From assembly GCA_017559385.1 (NCBI GenBank), contig JAFYSK010000018.1, positions 1-46,845 of the forward strand: 46,845 bases of DNA, written 5' to 3'. The stretch's first letter is position 1. Each line of letters begins with the position of its first letter. Below are positions 1-6,931 of this stretch, one piece after another. The translations under genes were made by a program, and so were the position numbers. The notes beneath the pieces were generated by a model. The model searched no databases, was not told the DNA's origin, and saw only the letters and a program-made list of their open reading frames with translations. This DNA is from Paludibacteraceae bacterium. GTDB lineage: Bacteria; Bacteroidota; Bacteroidia; Bacteroidales; Paludibacteraceae.

Positions 1-239
1 CGTGGAGAGTCTTGGATGCAGAAGTTGAGGACATTGAAACCCATCTCTGCGAGTGAAGCCGCAGCAGATGCACCAGCCAAACCAGTACCAACTACGATCA
101 CGTCAAGACGACGCTTGTTGGCAGGGTTGACCAACTTCTGATGGTCTTTGTAATTGGTCCATTTCTTCTCGAGTGGACCAGCAGGGATCTTCGCCATTTC
201 AGGCGTAATAACCTGCGCAGTTTCTTTTTTTGTTGCCAT
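1..239 (-). CDS. frdA: Fumarate reductase/succinate dehydrogenase flavoprotein subunit, N-terminal part
   Basis: Only the first 79 codons are inside the window; the gene runs off the left edge. The protein starts [20 protein letters not shown] and reaches an FAD-binding Rossmann motif ([21 protein letters not shown]) at about residues 50-70, which is where this motif lies in Bacteroides-type FrdA. The family catalyses fumarate reduction (or succinate oxidation) on the cytoplasmic face of the inner membrane, with an Fe-S subunit FrdB and the membrane cytochrome FrdC. The frdC gene lies 115 nt upstream on the same strand, the usual Bacteroidota order frdC-frdA-frdB, so frdB is expected just beyond the left edge. 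The ATG at 237-239 is the only sensible start. The leader carries a short 10-bp TTGAA repeat. The identity is secure; the direction of the reaction in the cell is inferred from the anaerobic Bacteroidales context. Confidence 0.93.
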   Translation of the reverse strand, partial: MATKKETAQVITPEMAKIPAGPLEKKWTNYKDHQKLVNPANKRRLDVIVVGTGLAGASAAASLAEMGFNVLNFCIQDSP

Positions 240-354
240 ATGTTGTTTAAATTTTGTTCAAAATTGTTCAAAGTGGTTCAATGTTGTTCAATGTTGAACG
301 CGAAGCGCTGAACTATACTGAACAGCCCAAAGGGCTACTGAACCATATTATTTC
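240..354. repeat. 10-bp tandem TTCAA repeat and small hairpin in the frdC-frdA spacer
   Basis: Between frdC and frdA the pentamer TTCAA recurs four times at exact 10-bp steps (about 256-295). It is followed by three TGAAC copies and a short GCCC-aaa-GGGC hairpin near 326-336. Read on the transcribed minus strand, the repeat lies immediately before the frdA start codon. No promoter of the Bacteroides type is evident here, so this is probably an intercistronic leader. Its function is unknown. Confidence 0.6.
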
Positions 355-1068
355 TTATGCACAGAGTTGGCCAATTCCGTAGCCGAGGTAGTAGAGAACT
401 ACTACAGCGAAGAGACCTACTACGAGGGTAGCTACGATAGCACCGATGCATTTAACGCGCTTCATCCATACGAGGTTGTTGAAGCCCATGGTGTGGAGAG
501 CAGACCATACACCGTGACGGAGGTGGAACCACAATGCTACCAACCATACAAGGTAGAGTGCGCAGTACACTTGACCCCAGATAGGAGTGGTGAAGAGTGC
601 CTTAACGAGGCCAGCGCCATCGGTTGGAGCGAACTCAGATACAGAGAAGTCGTGCGCACCCAAGATGTGCATGATCTCGGTAAACTGCATCTTGAACCAG
701 AAGTTAGCCATGTGGAGAACGAGGAAGCCGATTACGACGAAACCGAGCACCAACATGTTCTCTGACTCCCACTCAACGCCTTCGCGTTTAGCGGTAACAG
801 CATAGCGATCTTTACCACGAGCCATACGGTTTTGGATGGTGAGGTAAAGTGCGTAAGCAAAGTGCAACACTACCAAGAAAGCAAGGCCAGCAGTTGCGAT
901 CAATGCATACCAGTTAGCTCCAAGAATAGAGCAGATTACGTTGTAGGCTTCCTCCGAGAATACCAACGCGAGGTTCATCGCGCCGTGGAAAAGCAAGAAG
1001 AAAACCAAAGCCAAACCGGTGATACTCATCACCAATTTACGGCCAATAGATGAATCTTTTAACCACAT
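355..1068 (-). CDS. frdC: Fumarate reductase/succinate dehydrogenase cytochrome b subunit
   Basis: This is a 237-residue integral membrane protein beginning MWLKDSSIGRKLVMSITGLAL. It shows five hydrophobic helices at roughly residues 13-35, 53-77, 104-122, 162-185 and 205-230. That is the fold of the B-type (Wolinella/Bacteroides) diheme cytochrome b subunit. Candidate axial heme histidines sit in helices at LLFHGAMN, VVLHFAY, LVLHMAN and LWFHLRHG. The subunit anchors FrdAB to the membrane and passes electrons between menaquinol and the Fe-S subunit. It is the first gene of the frdCA(B) operon, with a well-formed promoter at 1194-1225 that gives a leader of about 120 nt. Length and topology match the family. 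Its identity is further supported by the neighbouring frdA. Confidence 0.93.
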   Translation of the reverse strand: MWLKDSSIGRKLVMSITGLALVFFLLFHGAMNLALVFSEEAYNVICSILGANWYALIATAGLAFLVVLHFAYALYLTIQNRMARGKDRYAVTAKREGVEWESENMLVLGFVVIGFLVLHMANFWFKMQFTEIMHILGAHDFSVSEFAPTDGAGLVKALFTTPIWGQVYCALYLVWLVALWFHLRHGVWSALHTMGFNNLVWMKRVKCIGAIVATLVVGLFAVVVLYYLGYGIGQLCA

Positions 1069-1193
1069 AAGTTTTTTGATTTTTGATTTGTTTATAATTG
1101 TTGTTTAAATGTTTCAATATCTAATGCACCATAGGTGCCTCCTTCTCTGCTACAAGAGTGTGGAGCATAATATACAGCACACCAAACAGCGTG

Positions 1194-1225
1194 CAAAGGT
1201 ACAAAAAATATCCGATTTGACCAAA
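1194..1225 (-). promoter_or_regulatory. Promoter of frdCA
   Basis: On the minus strand a -33 TTTG (1222-1225) and a -7 TACCTTTG (1194-1201) are separated by exactly 20 bp. This matches the Bacteroidota primary sigma factor consensus TTTG-N19-21-TAnnTTTG. It faces away from the porQ promoter about 80 bp further on. Confidence 0.8.
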
Positions 1226-1301
1226 TCTTTCTATTAAAATATGTTGCAAAATATAAAAAGCGTTAAAAACGGTATTAAATGTGTAGTTTTGAATTTTTTT
1301 C

Positions 1302-1332
1302 TTGCATATTTCCGGTTTTTGTTGTATCTTTG
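1302..1332 (+). promoter_or_regulatory. Promoter of the porQ-cmk-ispH-pfkA operon
   Basis: A -33 TTG (1302-1304) and a -7 TATCTTTG (1325-1332) are 20 bp apart. Transcription should begin near 1339, about 20 nt before the ATG at 1361. This rules out the upstream in-frame ATG at 1241 as the porQ start. Confidence 0.8.
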
Positions 1333-1360
1333 CACGCTAATTTTGGTCAATTGGGAATTT

Positions 1361-2377
1361 ATGTTTAGAAAAAGCCTATATATCGTCTTCTTGTGCTGTA
1401 TGCTAGCGCTACCTTTGAGGGCGCAAATAGAAGGAGCGGGAAGTGGTGTGTTCCATTTTTTGGGGCTTCCAGCTTCGTCGCGTTTGTGTGCTTTGGGCGG
1501 TGAGAATGTAGCTATAGCTGATGGTGATATTAGTATGGCTTATGGCAACCCAGCGCTTTTAACTTCGCATACGGATAAAGTGCTGCAACTGAATTATGCA
1601 TATTATTTGGCAGGTACGATGTTTGGAAGTGCTATGTATGGACATAATTGGGGAGATAATTATTTTGCAGCACAAGTGCATTATCTAGATTATGGTAAAC
1701 TATCTTACGCTGATGAGTGGGGTCAAATGAATGGTGCGACGTTTACTGCAAAAGACGTATGTGTTAACCTTATTTATGCGCGTCAGTTAGGTCCACAGTT
1801 CCGTGTGGGTGCAACGATAAAACCTATTTTTAGTATATACGAATCTTATGGCAGTTTTGCTTTGGGAGCAGATGTGGGAGCCCATTTCCAGACCAAGGAT
1901 ACACTCTTTCAAATGGGTCTTGCTTTACGTAACATAGGATGGCAACTGAAATCATTCTACGAAGAGGACTTTGGTCAACATACCGAAATGCTTCCTTTGA
2001 ATTTAGAACTAGGTATGGCTCTCCGATTGGCCCACGCACCTATTCGACTGGGTGTAACTGTGCATAATTTACAACGTTGGAATATCGCACCTCCTCAAGA
2101 GGAGGCTGTGAAATGGTATGATATGTTGTTTAGACATACGATTTGGTTTGTGGATATAGTACCTCGAAGCGAGAAGTTTTACTTGACAGTTAGTTATAAT
2201 CACCGTCGTCAAGCTGAGATGGCACTGACAGACGTTAGTAGTATGGCGGGTATAGGATTAGGTTTGGGTATGAAAATACACAAGTTCCGACTAGGTGTTG
2301 CTATGAGCCAGTATAGTAAGTCTAATTTTACATTCCAGGCTTCCTTATCAACAGATATTAATAGTTTTTTGAAATAA
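1361..2377 (+). CDS. porQ: Type IX secretion system protein PorQ
   Basis: The start is set at 1361 (MFRKSLYIVFLCCML) because the promoter lies at 1302-1332 and a signal peptide follows at once, ending near LRAQ. An upstream in-frame ATG at 1241 would precede the promoter. The mature protein of about 320 residues begins IEGAGSGVFHFLGLPASSRL and contains ALGGENVAIADGD and MAYGNPALL, typical of the PorV/PorQ family of outer-membrane beta-barrels related to FadL/UPF0164. Many alternating beta-strands run to the C-terminus. PorQ belongs to the apparatus that exports and surface-attaches proteins with T9SS C-terminal sorting domains. Its operon partners are cmk (7 nt downstream), ispH and pfkA; from memory, a porQ-cmk-ispH neighbourhood also occurs in Porphyromonas. 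The PorQ assignment rather than PorV rests on remembered family features. Confidence 0.85.
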   Translation: MFRKSLYIVFLCCMLALPLRAQIEGAGSGVFHFLGLPASSRLCALGGENVAIADGDISMAYGNPALLTSHTDKVLQLNYAYYLAGTMFGSAMYGHNWGDNYFAAQVHYLDYGKLSYADEWGQMNGATFTAKDVCVNLIYARQLGPQFRVGATIKPIFSIYESYGSFALGADVGAHFQTKDTLFQMGLALRNIGWQLKSFYEEDFGQHTEMLPLNLELGMALRLAHAPIRLGVTVHNLQRWNIAPPQEEAVKWYDMLFRHTIWFVDIVPRSEKFYLTVSYNHRRQAEMALTDVSSMAGIGLGLGMKIHKFRLGVAMSQYSKSNFTFQASLSTDINSFLK

Positions 2378-2384
2378 TCATTCT

Positions 2385-3065
2385 ATGAAACCTATCATTG
2401 TTGCCATTGATGGCTATTCTTCTTGTGGTAAATCAACAGTGGCTAAAGCGTTGGCTAAATATGCAGGATATACCTATGTGGATACAGGTGCTATGTATCG
2501 TGCTACAGCGTTGTATGTTTACAGACAATTAGGTGATGGAGCGCTTGATAAGGAGGCTATACTGTCCATGCTTGAGAATATACATATTGGTTTTGTAAAA
2601 ACGGCAGAGGGACAGCATGTTACGCTTAACGGTGAAGATGTGGAATCGCTAATACGTACCCTAGAAATAGGTAATATGGCATCGCAGATATCTACTATCA
2701 AAGAGGTGCGTGCCTTTTTGGTTGCTCAGCAGCAAGCCATGGGACAGAATAAGGGCATAGTCATGGATGGACGAGATATTGGCACCGTCGTCTTTCCTCA
2801 AGCTGAACTCAAACTCTTTTTGACTGCGGCACCTGAGGTACGAGCAGAACGACGATTCCTAGAATTGCAAGCCAAAGGTGAGACTCCTGTTCTCGAGGAT
2901 GTGCTAGCCGATGTTAATGATCGTGATTATCGCGATACTCATCGTGCGGAAAGTCCACTTCGTCAAGCAGAAGATGCTGTTGTGGTAGATAATAGCAATA
3001 TGACTCGTGAGAAACAAATGGAGTATATTATTGAAGTGTTTAAAGGACGTTGCGCTACTGTATAA
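2385..3065 (+). CDS. cmk: Cytidylate kinase
   Basis: This 226-residue cytoplasmic enzyme phosphorylates CMP and dCMP with ATP. The P-loop is at residues 9-17 (GYSSCGKST). It is followed by the CMP-binding segment VDTGAMYRA (about 33-41), the conserved MDGRDIGTVVFP (about 126-137) and the lid region with RAERRF and NDRDYRDTHRAESPLRQAEDA near 190. Length and motif order are standard for bacterial Cmk. It lies 7 nt after porQ and 9 nt before ispH, so it is translated within the same operon. Nothing is missing or unusual. Confidence 0.97.
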   Translation: MKPIIVAIDGYSSCGKSTVAKALAKYAGYTYVDTGAMYRATALYVYRQLGDGALDKEAILSMLENIHIGFVKTAEGQHVTLNGEDVESLIRTLEIGNMASQISTIKEVRAFLVAQQQAMGQNKGIVMDGRDIGTVVFPQAELKLFLTAAPEVRAERRFLELQAKGETPVLEDVLADVNDRDYRDTHRAESPLRQAEDAVVVDNSNMTREKQMEYIIEVFKGRCATV

Positions 3066-3074
3066 GATTAAAGG

Positions 3075-3965
3075 ATGCAAATTACCATTGACGAATATTC
3101 GGGCTTTTGTTTTGGTGTGACTTCTGCCATAGAGGCTGCTGAAAGAGAGTTGCAAAAGGGCCTCCTCTTTTGCTTGGGGGATATCGTGCATAATGGCCAA
3201 GAAGTGGAGCGTCTGGATAAATTGGGGCTAGTGACAATAGATTATGATGATCTCCGTACACTACGAAATGTTCGTGTCCTCTTACGTGCGCACGGTGAAC
3301 CACCTGCTACTTATCGAATAGCTGAGCAGAATGGCATTGAAATTATCGATGCGTCGTGTCCAGTGGTGCTGAAGTTGCAGAAACGCATACGGGATACCTA
3401 TATGCAACATCACGGAACAGATGCTCAGATCGTGATATTTGGTCAAAAAGGGCATGCAGAGGTGATAGGTCTAGAGGGACAGACCAATAATACAGCTGTT
3501 GTAATTGAGTCTCTAAACGATTTAGAAAGGTTGGATTTTACCAAACCAATCTATCTTTTCTCTCAGACGACTAAGTCTGTTGAGGAATTTCGTACTATTG
3601 TAAAGGCTATTGAGGCGAAGAGGCGAGTAGGCGAAGAGGCGAGAGATATAGAGCCTACATTCGAATACCACGATACTATCTGTCGCAATGTGGCTAATCG
3701 TGTGAAACGCCTGCAAGATTTTGCTAGAAGTAATGATGTGGTCGTTTTTGTCGGAGGAAAAAAATCCTCTAATGCCAAAGTCTTGTACAATCACTGTCTA
3801 GAGGTTAATCCTAGCACGGTTTTTGTGAGTAGTGTAGATGATGTTACCGACGAAATGATTCGTTATTGTCACTCCGTCGATCGTGTTGGAATCTGTGGAG
3901 CTACGTCAACACCCAAATGGCTGATGGAGCAGATTAAGTTGAAAGTTTATAGTTTAAAGAATTGA
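3075..3965 (+). CDS. ispH: 4-hydroxy-3-methylbut-2-enyl diphosphate reductase
   Basis: IspH (LytB) is the last enzyme of the MEP isoprenoid pathway. It is a cytoplasmic [4Fe-4S] enzyme that converts HMBPP to IPP and DMAPP. The three cluster cysteines are visible in GFCFGVTSA (about residue 12), DASCPVV (about 94) and [15 protein letters not shown] (near 275). Substrate-binding histidines occur in VHNGQEV and RAHGEPP, and the SQTTKS motif is present. The 296-residue length is slightly long because of a charged insertion ([12 protein letters not shown]) around residues 175-190. Its place between cmk and pfkA, with spacers of 9 and 4 nt, shows cotranscription. Confidence 0.97.
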   Translation: MQITIDEYSGFCFGVTSAIEAAERELQKGLLFCLGDIVHNGQEVERLDKLGLVTIDYDDLRTLRNVRVLLRAHGEPPATYRIAEQNGIEIIDASCPVVLKLQKRIRDTYMQHHGTDAQIVIFGQKGHAEVIGLEGQTNNTAVVIESLNDLERLDFTKPIYLFSQTTKSVEEFRTIVKAIEAKRRVGEEARDIEPTFEYHDTICRNVANRVKRLQDFARSNDVVVFVGGKKSSNAKVLYNHCLEVNPSTVFVSSVDDVTDEMIRYCHSVDRVGICGATSTPKWLMEQIKLKVYSLKN

Positions 3966-3969
3966 TTAT

Positions 3970-4953
3970 ATGGAATTTAAGCCAAAGACAATAGGTGTGT
4001 TGACTTCTGGTGGAGATGCACCTGGAATGAATGCAGCGCTTCGTGCTGTTACACGAGCTGCAATCTCAAATGGAATAAAAGTTAAAGCCATCTATCGTGG
4101 CTACAAAGGACTTATAGATGGTGAGGTAGAAGAATTTACTTCTCAGAACGTAAGTGGTATTATCCAACGCGGTGGAACAATCATCAAGTCAGCGCGTTGT
4201 CCTGAATTTCCTACTAAAGAAGGCCGTGAAAAGGCCTATGAGACATTAAAACGTGAGGGTATAGAAGCACTGATTATTATCGGTGGTGATGGTACTTTTA
4301 CAGGTGGTAGAATCTTTGCTCAAGAGTATAATGTGCCTGTGATAGGTATTCCTGGTACGATTGATAATGATCTATGGGGTACTGATGCTACAATTGGTTA
4401 TGACACCGCCTTGAATACTATTATGCACTGTGTGGATACCTTGCGTGATACGGCTACCAGTCATGAACGTGTGTTCTTGGTGGAGGTGATGGGCCGAGAT
4501 GCTGGATTTTTGACGCTCAATGCGGCAATCGCAGCTGGTGCTGAGGCGGCTATTATTCCTGAGCGAGCTACTATTATTGAACAGATTGAGGCAGCTATTG
4601 GACAGGGCAAACGCAAGAGCAAGAACTCAAGTATTGTTCTTGTGCAAGAGCATGCAATAGAAGGTGGAGCACAAGCTGTCGCAAAGATGATGGAGCATGA
4701 ACATCCTGAGTTCAGCACGCGTGTAACCATTTTAGGACACCTTCAACGCGGTGGATCACCTACAGCTAATGACCGCATCTTGGCTTCTCGTATGGGTATT
4801 GCTGCGGTGCAAGCGCTGCTAGAAGACCAACGCAATGTTATGGTGGGTGTCAAGAATGGTGAGATAGACTATGTTCCGTTGAGTAAGGCTATTAAACAAA
4901 AGAAAGATATCAAAGACGAGAAGTGGGAGGCTATTCAAGTTTTAAGTATTTAA
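3970..4953 (+). CDS. pfkA: ATP-dependent 6-phosphofructokinase
   Basis: This 327-residue glycolytic enzyme converts fructose 6-phosphate to fructose 1,6-bisphosphate. The N-terminal nucleotide loop is [17 protein letters not shown] (residues 9-25). The GGDGT motif at 105-109 has Gly in the position that separates ATP enzymes from PPi enzymes, which carry Asp there. The catalytic PGTIDND lies at 128-134 and the substrate motif MGRDAGFL at 174-181. These features mark the short, group I, ATP-type PfkA. It starts 4 nt after ispH and its stop is 4 nt before the next gene, so it is in the porQ operon. A second, PPi-type phosphofructokinase is encoded at 12806-14458. Confidence 0.96.
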   Translation: MEFKPKTIGVLTSGGDAPGMNAALRAVTRAAISNGIKVKAIYRGYKGLIDGEVEEFTSQNVSGIIQRGGTIIKSARCPEFPTKEGREKAYETLKREGIEALIIIGGDGTFTGGRIFAQEYNVPVIGIPGTIDNDLWGTDATIGYDTALNTIMHCVDTLRDTATSHERVFLVEVMGRDAGFLTLNAAIAAGAEAAIIPERATIIEQIEAAIGQGKRKSKNSSIVLVQEHAIEGGAQAVAKMMEHEHPEFSTRVTILGHLQRGGSPTANDRILASRMGIAAVQALLEDQRNVMVGVKNGEIDYVPLSKAIKQKKDIKDEKWEAIQVLSI

Positions 4954-4957
4954 GTGT

Positions 4958-6610
4958 ATGAAAAAGATACTTGTACTGTTTGTGGCTCTTATAGTAGCTG
5001 TAACGACATCTGCTAAGACACAAGCTACCTCTATTGATACCGTTGATGTAGTCTGCTATGATTTACAACTCAATACCGACTTTATAGGGTTGTTTGGTAT
5101 GGCATATATATTCGCTAATAATAACGACTATAAACTGACAGGAGCTATTATAGCAGATTCTATTCCACCTGGTACCTATACAGACTGCATGATGGATTTA
5201 ACGCATATTGCTACTGGCAAGCAGATACCCGCAGCTAGCGTGACTATTGATCTTTCGGTGGATAAAAATAGAAATTGTGCGATAAAGGGTCGTATGATTG
5301 GCGAAGACAATATTTTATACAATTTGGATTTGTCTTGGCAAACACCGACAACTCAAGATACGGTGACCATTGCATTTGATAAATCATCGTGGGTGGCATA
5401 TTATCCTGACTTGGGCCATGACTTTATGCTCTCCAACGAAGATGAAGCATATGATATTGCTTTGGATATCGTGCAAGTGCCTATGGGAGAGCGTTTTACA
5501 GAGAGGAACTTGAATATTAGTTATTGTAGAATAGCTAATAAGCAGACGCACGATACCATCAAAATAGCAGCAGCAGAAGGACGCGTTTGGCAGTCAAACG
5601 ACACTACTTACCTAAGTGCGATGGTCACTGGTTTTGATTCCGTGATGTACGACATCCAGTTGTGGTACGCCGTTCCTGCAATAACACAAACGGTTGAGCT
5701 GCATATTCCCGATGCTACATTCTACAACGAATTGGCTAGTGATGGTTATTATGCGTTGGTGGGCGCTACGGCTGACAAGCAGTACGAGTTTGCCATTTCG
5801 CTATTAGGTAATACCGAAGAGGATGTACCTGGTACGTATGTCAATGATGGCCTATTTGGCGGTTTTAGTGGGGAGGGGTATGATTTCCTACACTTTATAG
5901 GTGGACAATACACCACTTATATCGCTCAGTGGAACGCAGATAAAAAGGATTATGACATTATTTCTGTAGAAAAAGGCAAAGCAACAGTACAGATGGATGA
6001 AGATCAGAATGTTCGTCTGCAAGGTCGCTTTGTGGGTGAGAATGGGGTGGAGTATAAAGTTACACTTTCTACCAAGGTGGATAAGCCTCGCATTATTGAT
6101 GATACTACGGAAGGAGCTGTGGAACGTGTGTATGAACCAGGAACTCAACTTACAGTAGAACAGCAGAGTGAGGATAAGGTGTTGCTAGAGATTATGACAG
6201 ATAAAGACCTTTTGGCGATATGGCTCTATGTAGAGTATCTGGATGACAAACTTGTTGTTCCAGAAGGGGAGTATACAATAGATGATTCAGGTGATTATTG
6301 GTCTGTGATTGCTGCGGATGGTAGCTTGGGTAAGACATTCTACGCTACCCACGATGGCGAGTACTTTACTTCATTCTATTTCTTAGTAAGCGGTACAGTG
6401 CATATAAAACATGTGGATGGTCAGTTGCATTTTGAGGTTAACGGCTATAATTCTTATGATGTACCCGTGCGCATTGTGTATGCGCCTACGAGTACGCGCG
6501 TAGAGGATGTGGATGCTTCTTCAAAGGGATATTCTAAACTTATACGTGATGGTCGTTTGATAATTCATCGTGCAGGTAAGGCGTATAATGTCTTAGGTGT
6601 ACAAGAGTAA
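4958..6610 (+). CDS. Secreted repeat protein of unknown function (paralogue 1, four modules)
   Basis: A signal peptide (MKKILVLFVALIVAVTTSAK) is followed by about 530 residues that I cannot assign to a named family. The protein consists of beta-rich modules, each opening with a T-x-TV-x-(I/L/V) strand: IDTVDVVCYD, QDTVTIAFDK, TQTVELHIPD, and a degenerate last one at QLTVEQQSED. It is clearly related to the two proteins encoded at 6932-9466 and 10081-12558, sharing for example LYDVELW-like strands, GTYVNDGLF, SYDVPVRIVY and the tail DGRLIIHRAGKAYNVLGVQE. Unlike them it has no promoter of its own: it begins 4 nt after pfkA and closes that operon. A terminator follows at 6633. The conserved tail may be a secretion or sorting signal, which is inference. 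Export to the periplasm or surface is well supported by the signal peptide. Confidence 0.85.
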   Translation: MKKILVLFVALIVAVTTSAKTQATSIDTVDVVCYDLQLNTDFIGLFGMAYIFANNNDYKLTGAIIADSIPPGTYTDCMMDLTHIATGKQIPAASVTIDLSVDKNRNCAIKGRMIGEDNILYNLDLSWQTPTTQDTVTIAFDKSSWVAYYPDLGHDFMLSNEDEAYDIALDIVQVPMGERFTERNLNISYCRIANKQTHDTIKIAAAEGRVWQSNDTTYLSAMVTGFDSVMYDIQLWYAVPAITQTVELHIPDATFYNELASDGYYALVGATADKQYEFAISLLGNTEEDVPGTYVNDGLFGGFSGEGYDFLHFIGGQYTTYIAQWNADKKDYDIISVEKGKATVQMDEDQNVRLQGRFVGENGVEYKVTLSTKVDKPRIIDDTTEGAVERVYEPGTQLTVEQQSEDKVLLEIMTDKDLLAIWLYVEYLDDKLVVPEGEYTIDDSGDYWSVIAADGSLGKTFYATHDGEYFTSFYFLVSGTVHIKHVDGQLHFEVNGYNSYDVPVRIVYAPTSTRVEDVDASSKGYSKLIRDGRLIIHRAGKAYNVLGVQE

Positions 6611-6632
6611 GACGTAATTAATTATATAGATT

Positions 6633-6669
6633 AAGTTCCTGTTGTGATATCATAGCAGGAACTTTTTTT
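6633..6669 (+). terminator. Rho-independent terminator after the porQ-pfkA operon
   Basis: AAGTTCCTG (6633-6641) pairs with CAGGAACTT (6656-6664) around an inner TGATATCA palindrome, and the stem runs into a T stretch to about 6669. Confidence 0.85.
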
Positions 6670-6813
6670 ATAAAATATTAGGATGTGAGTTTTTTCATTT
6701 TGCTGCTTGGTATGCAGCTTTAGTGGTAAAATGTTGTGATTTGGTTGTAAAGTGTGTCGATTTGTTGAAAAAAAGCAAGAAAAAGTGCTAAATAACATAA
6801 TTTCATGGCAAAA
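6670..6813. other. AT-rich non-coding spacer
   Basis: No gene is supported here. A small GCTGC/GCAGC hairpin (6702-6718) is the only visible structure before the promoter of the next gene. Confidence 0.5.
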
Positions 6814-6845
6814 TTTGCAAATTCCAGAAAAATGCTTTACCTTTG
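6814..6845 (+). promoter_or_regulatory. Promoter of secreted paralogue 2
   Basis: A -33 TTTG (6814-6817) and a -7 TACCTTTG (6838-6845) are 20 bp apart. The sequence right after -33 (TTGCAAATTC) resembles the same position in the promoters at 9825 and 12695. The leader is about 80 nt. Confidence 0.8.
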
Positions 6846-6931
6846 CGTCGTATTTGATGTTGCAGAGCATATAATTGTGTGTAATTCGCAAACATAACAA
6901 AATATAATATTAACAATAAAAATTAGTCTGT

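Noticed and set aside
367-765. Plus-strand open frame of 132 codons opposite frdC
   Set aside because: It is a shadow of the well-supported frdC gene, with no promoter or recognisable product.
1241-1360. N-terminal extension of PorQ from the ATG at 1241
   Set aside because: The extension would span the promoter (1302-1332), and the signal peptide begins at 1361.
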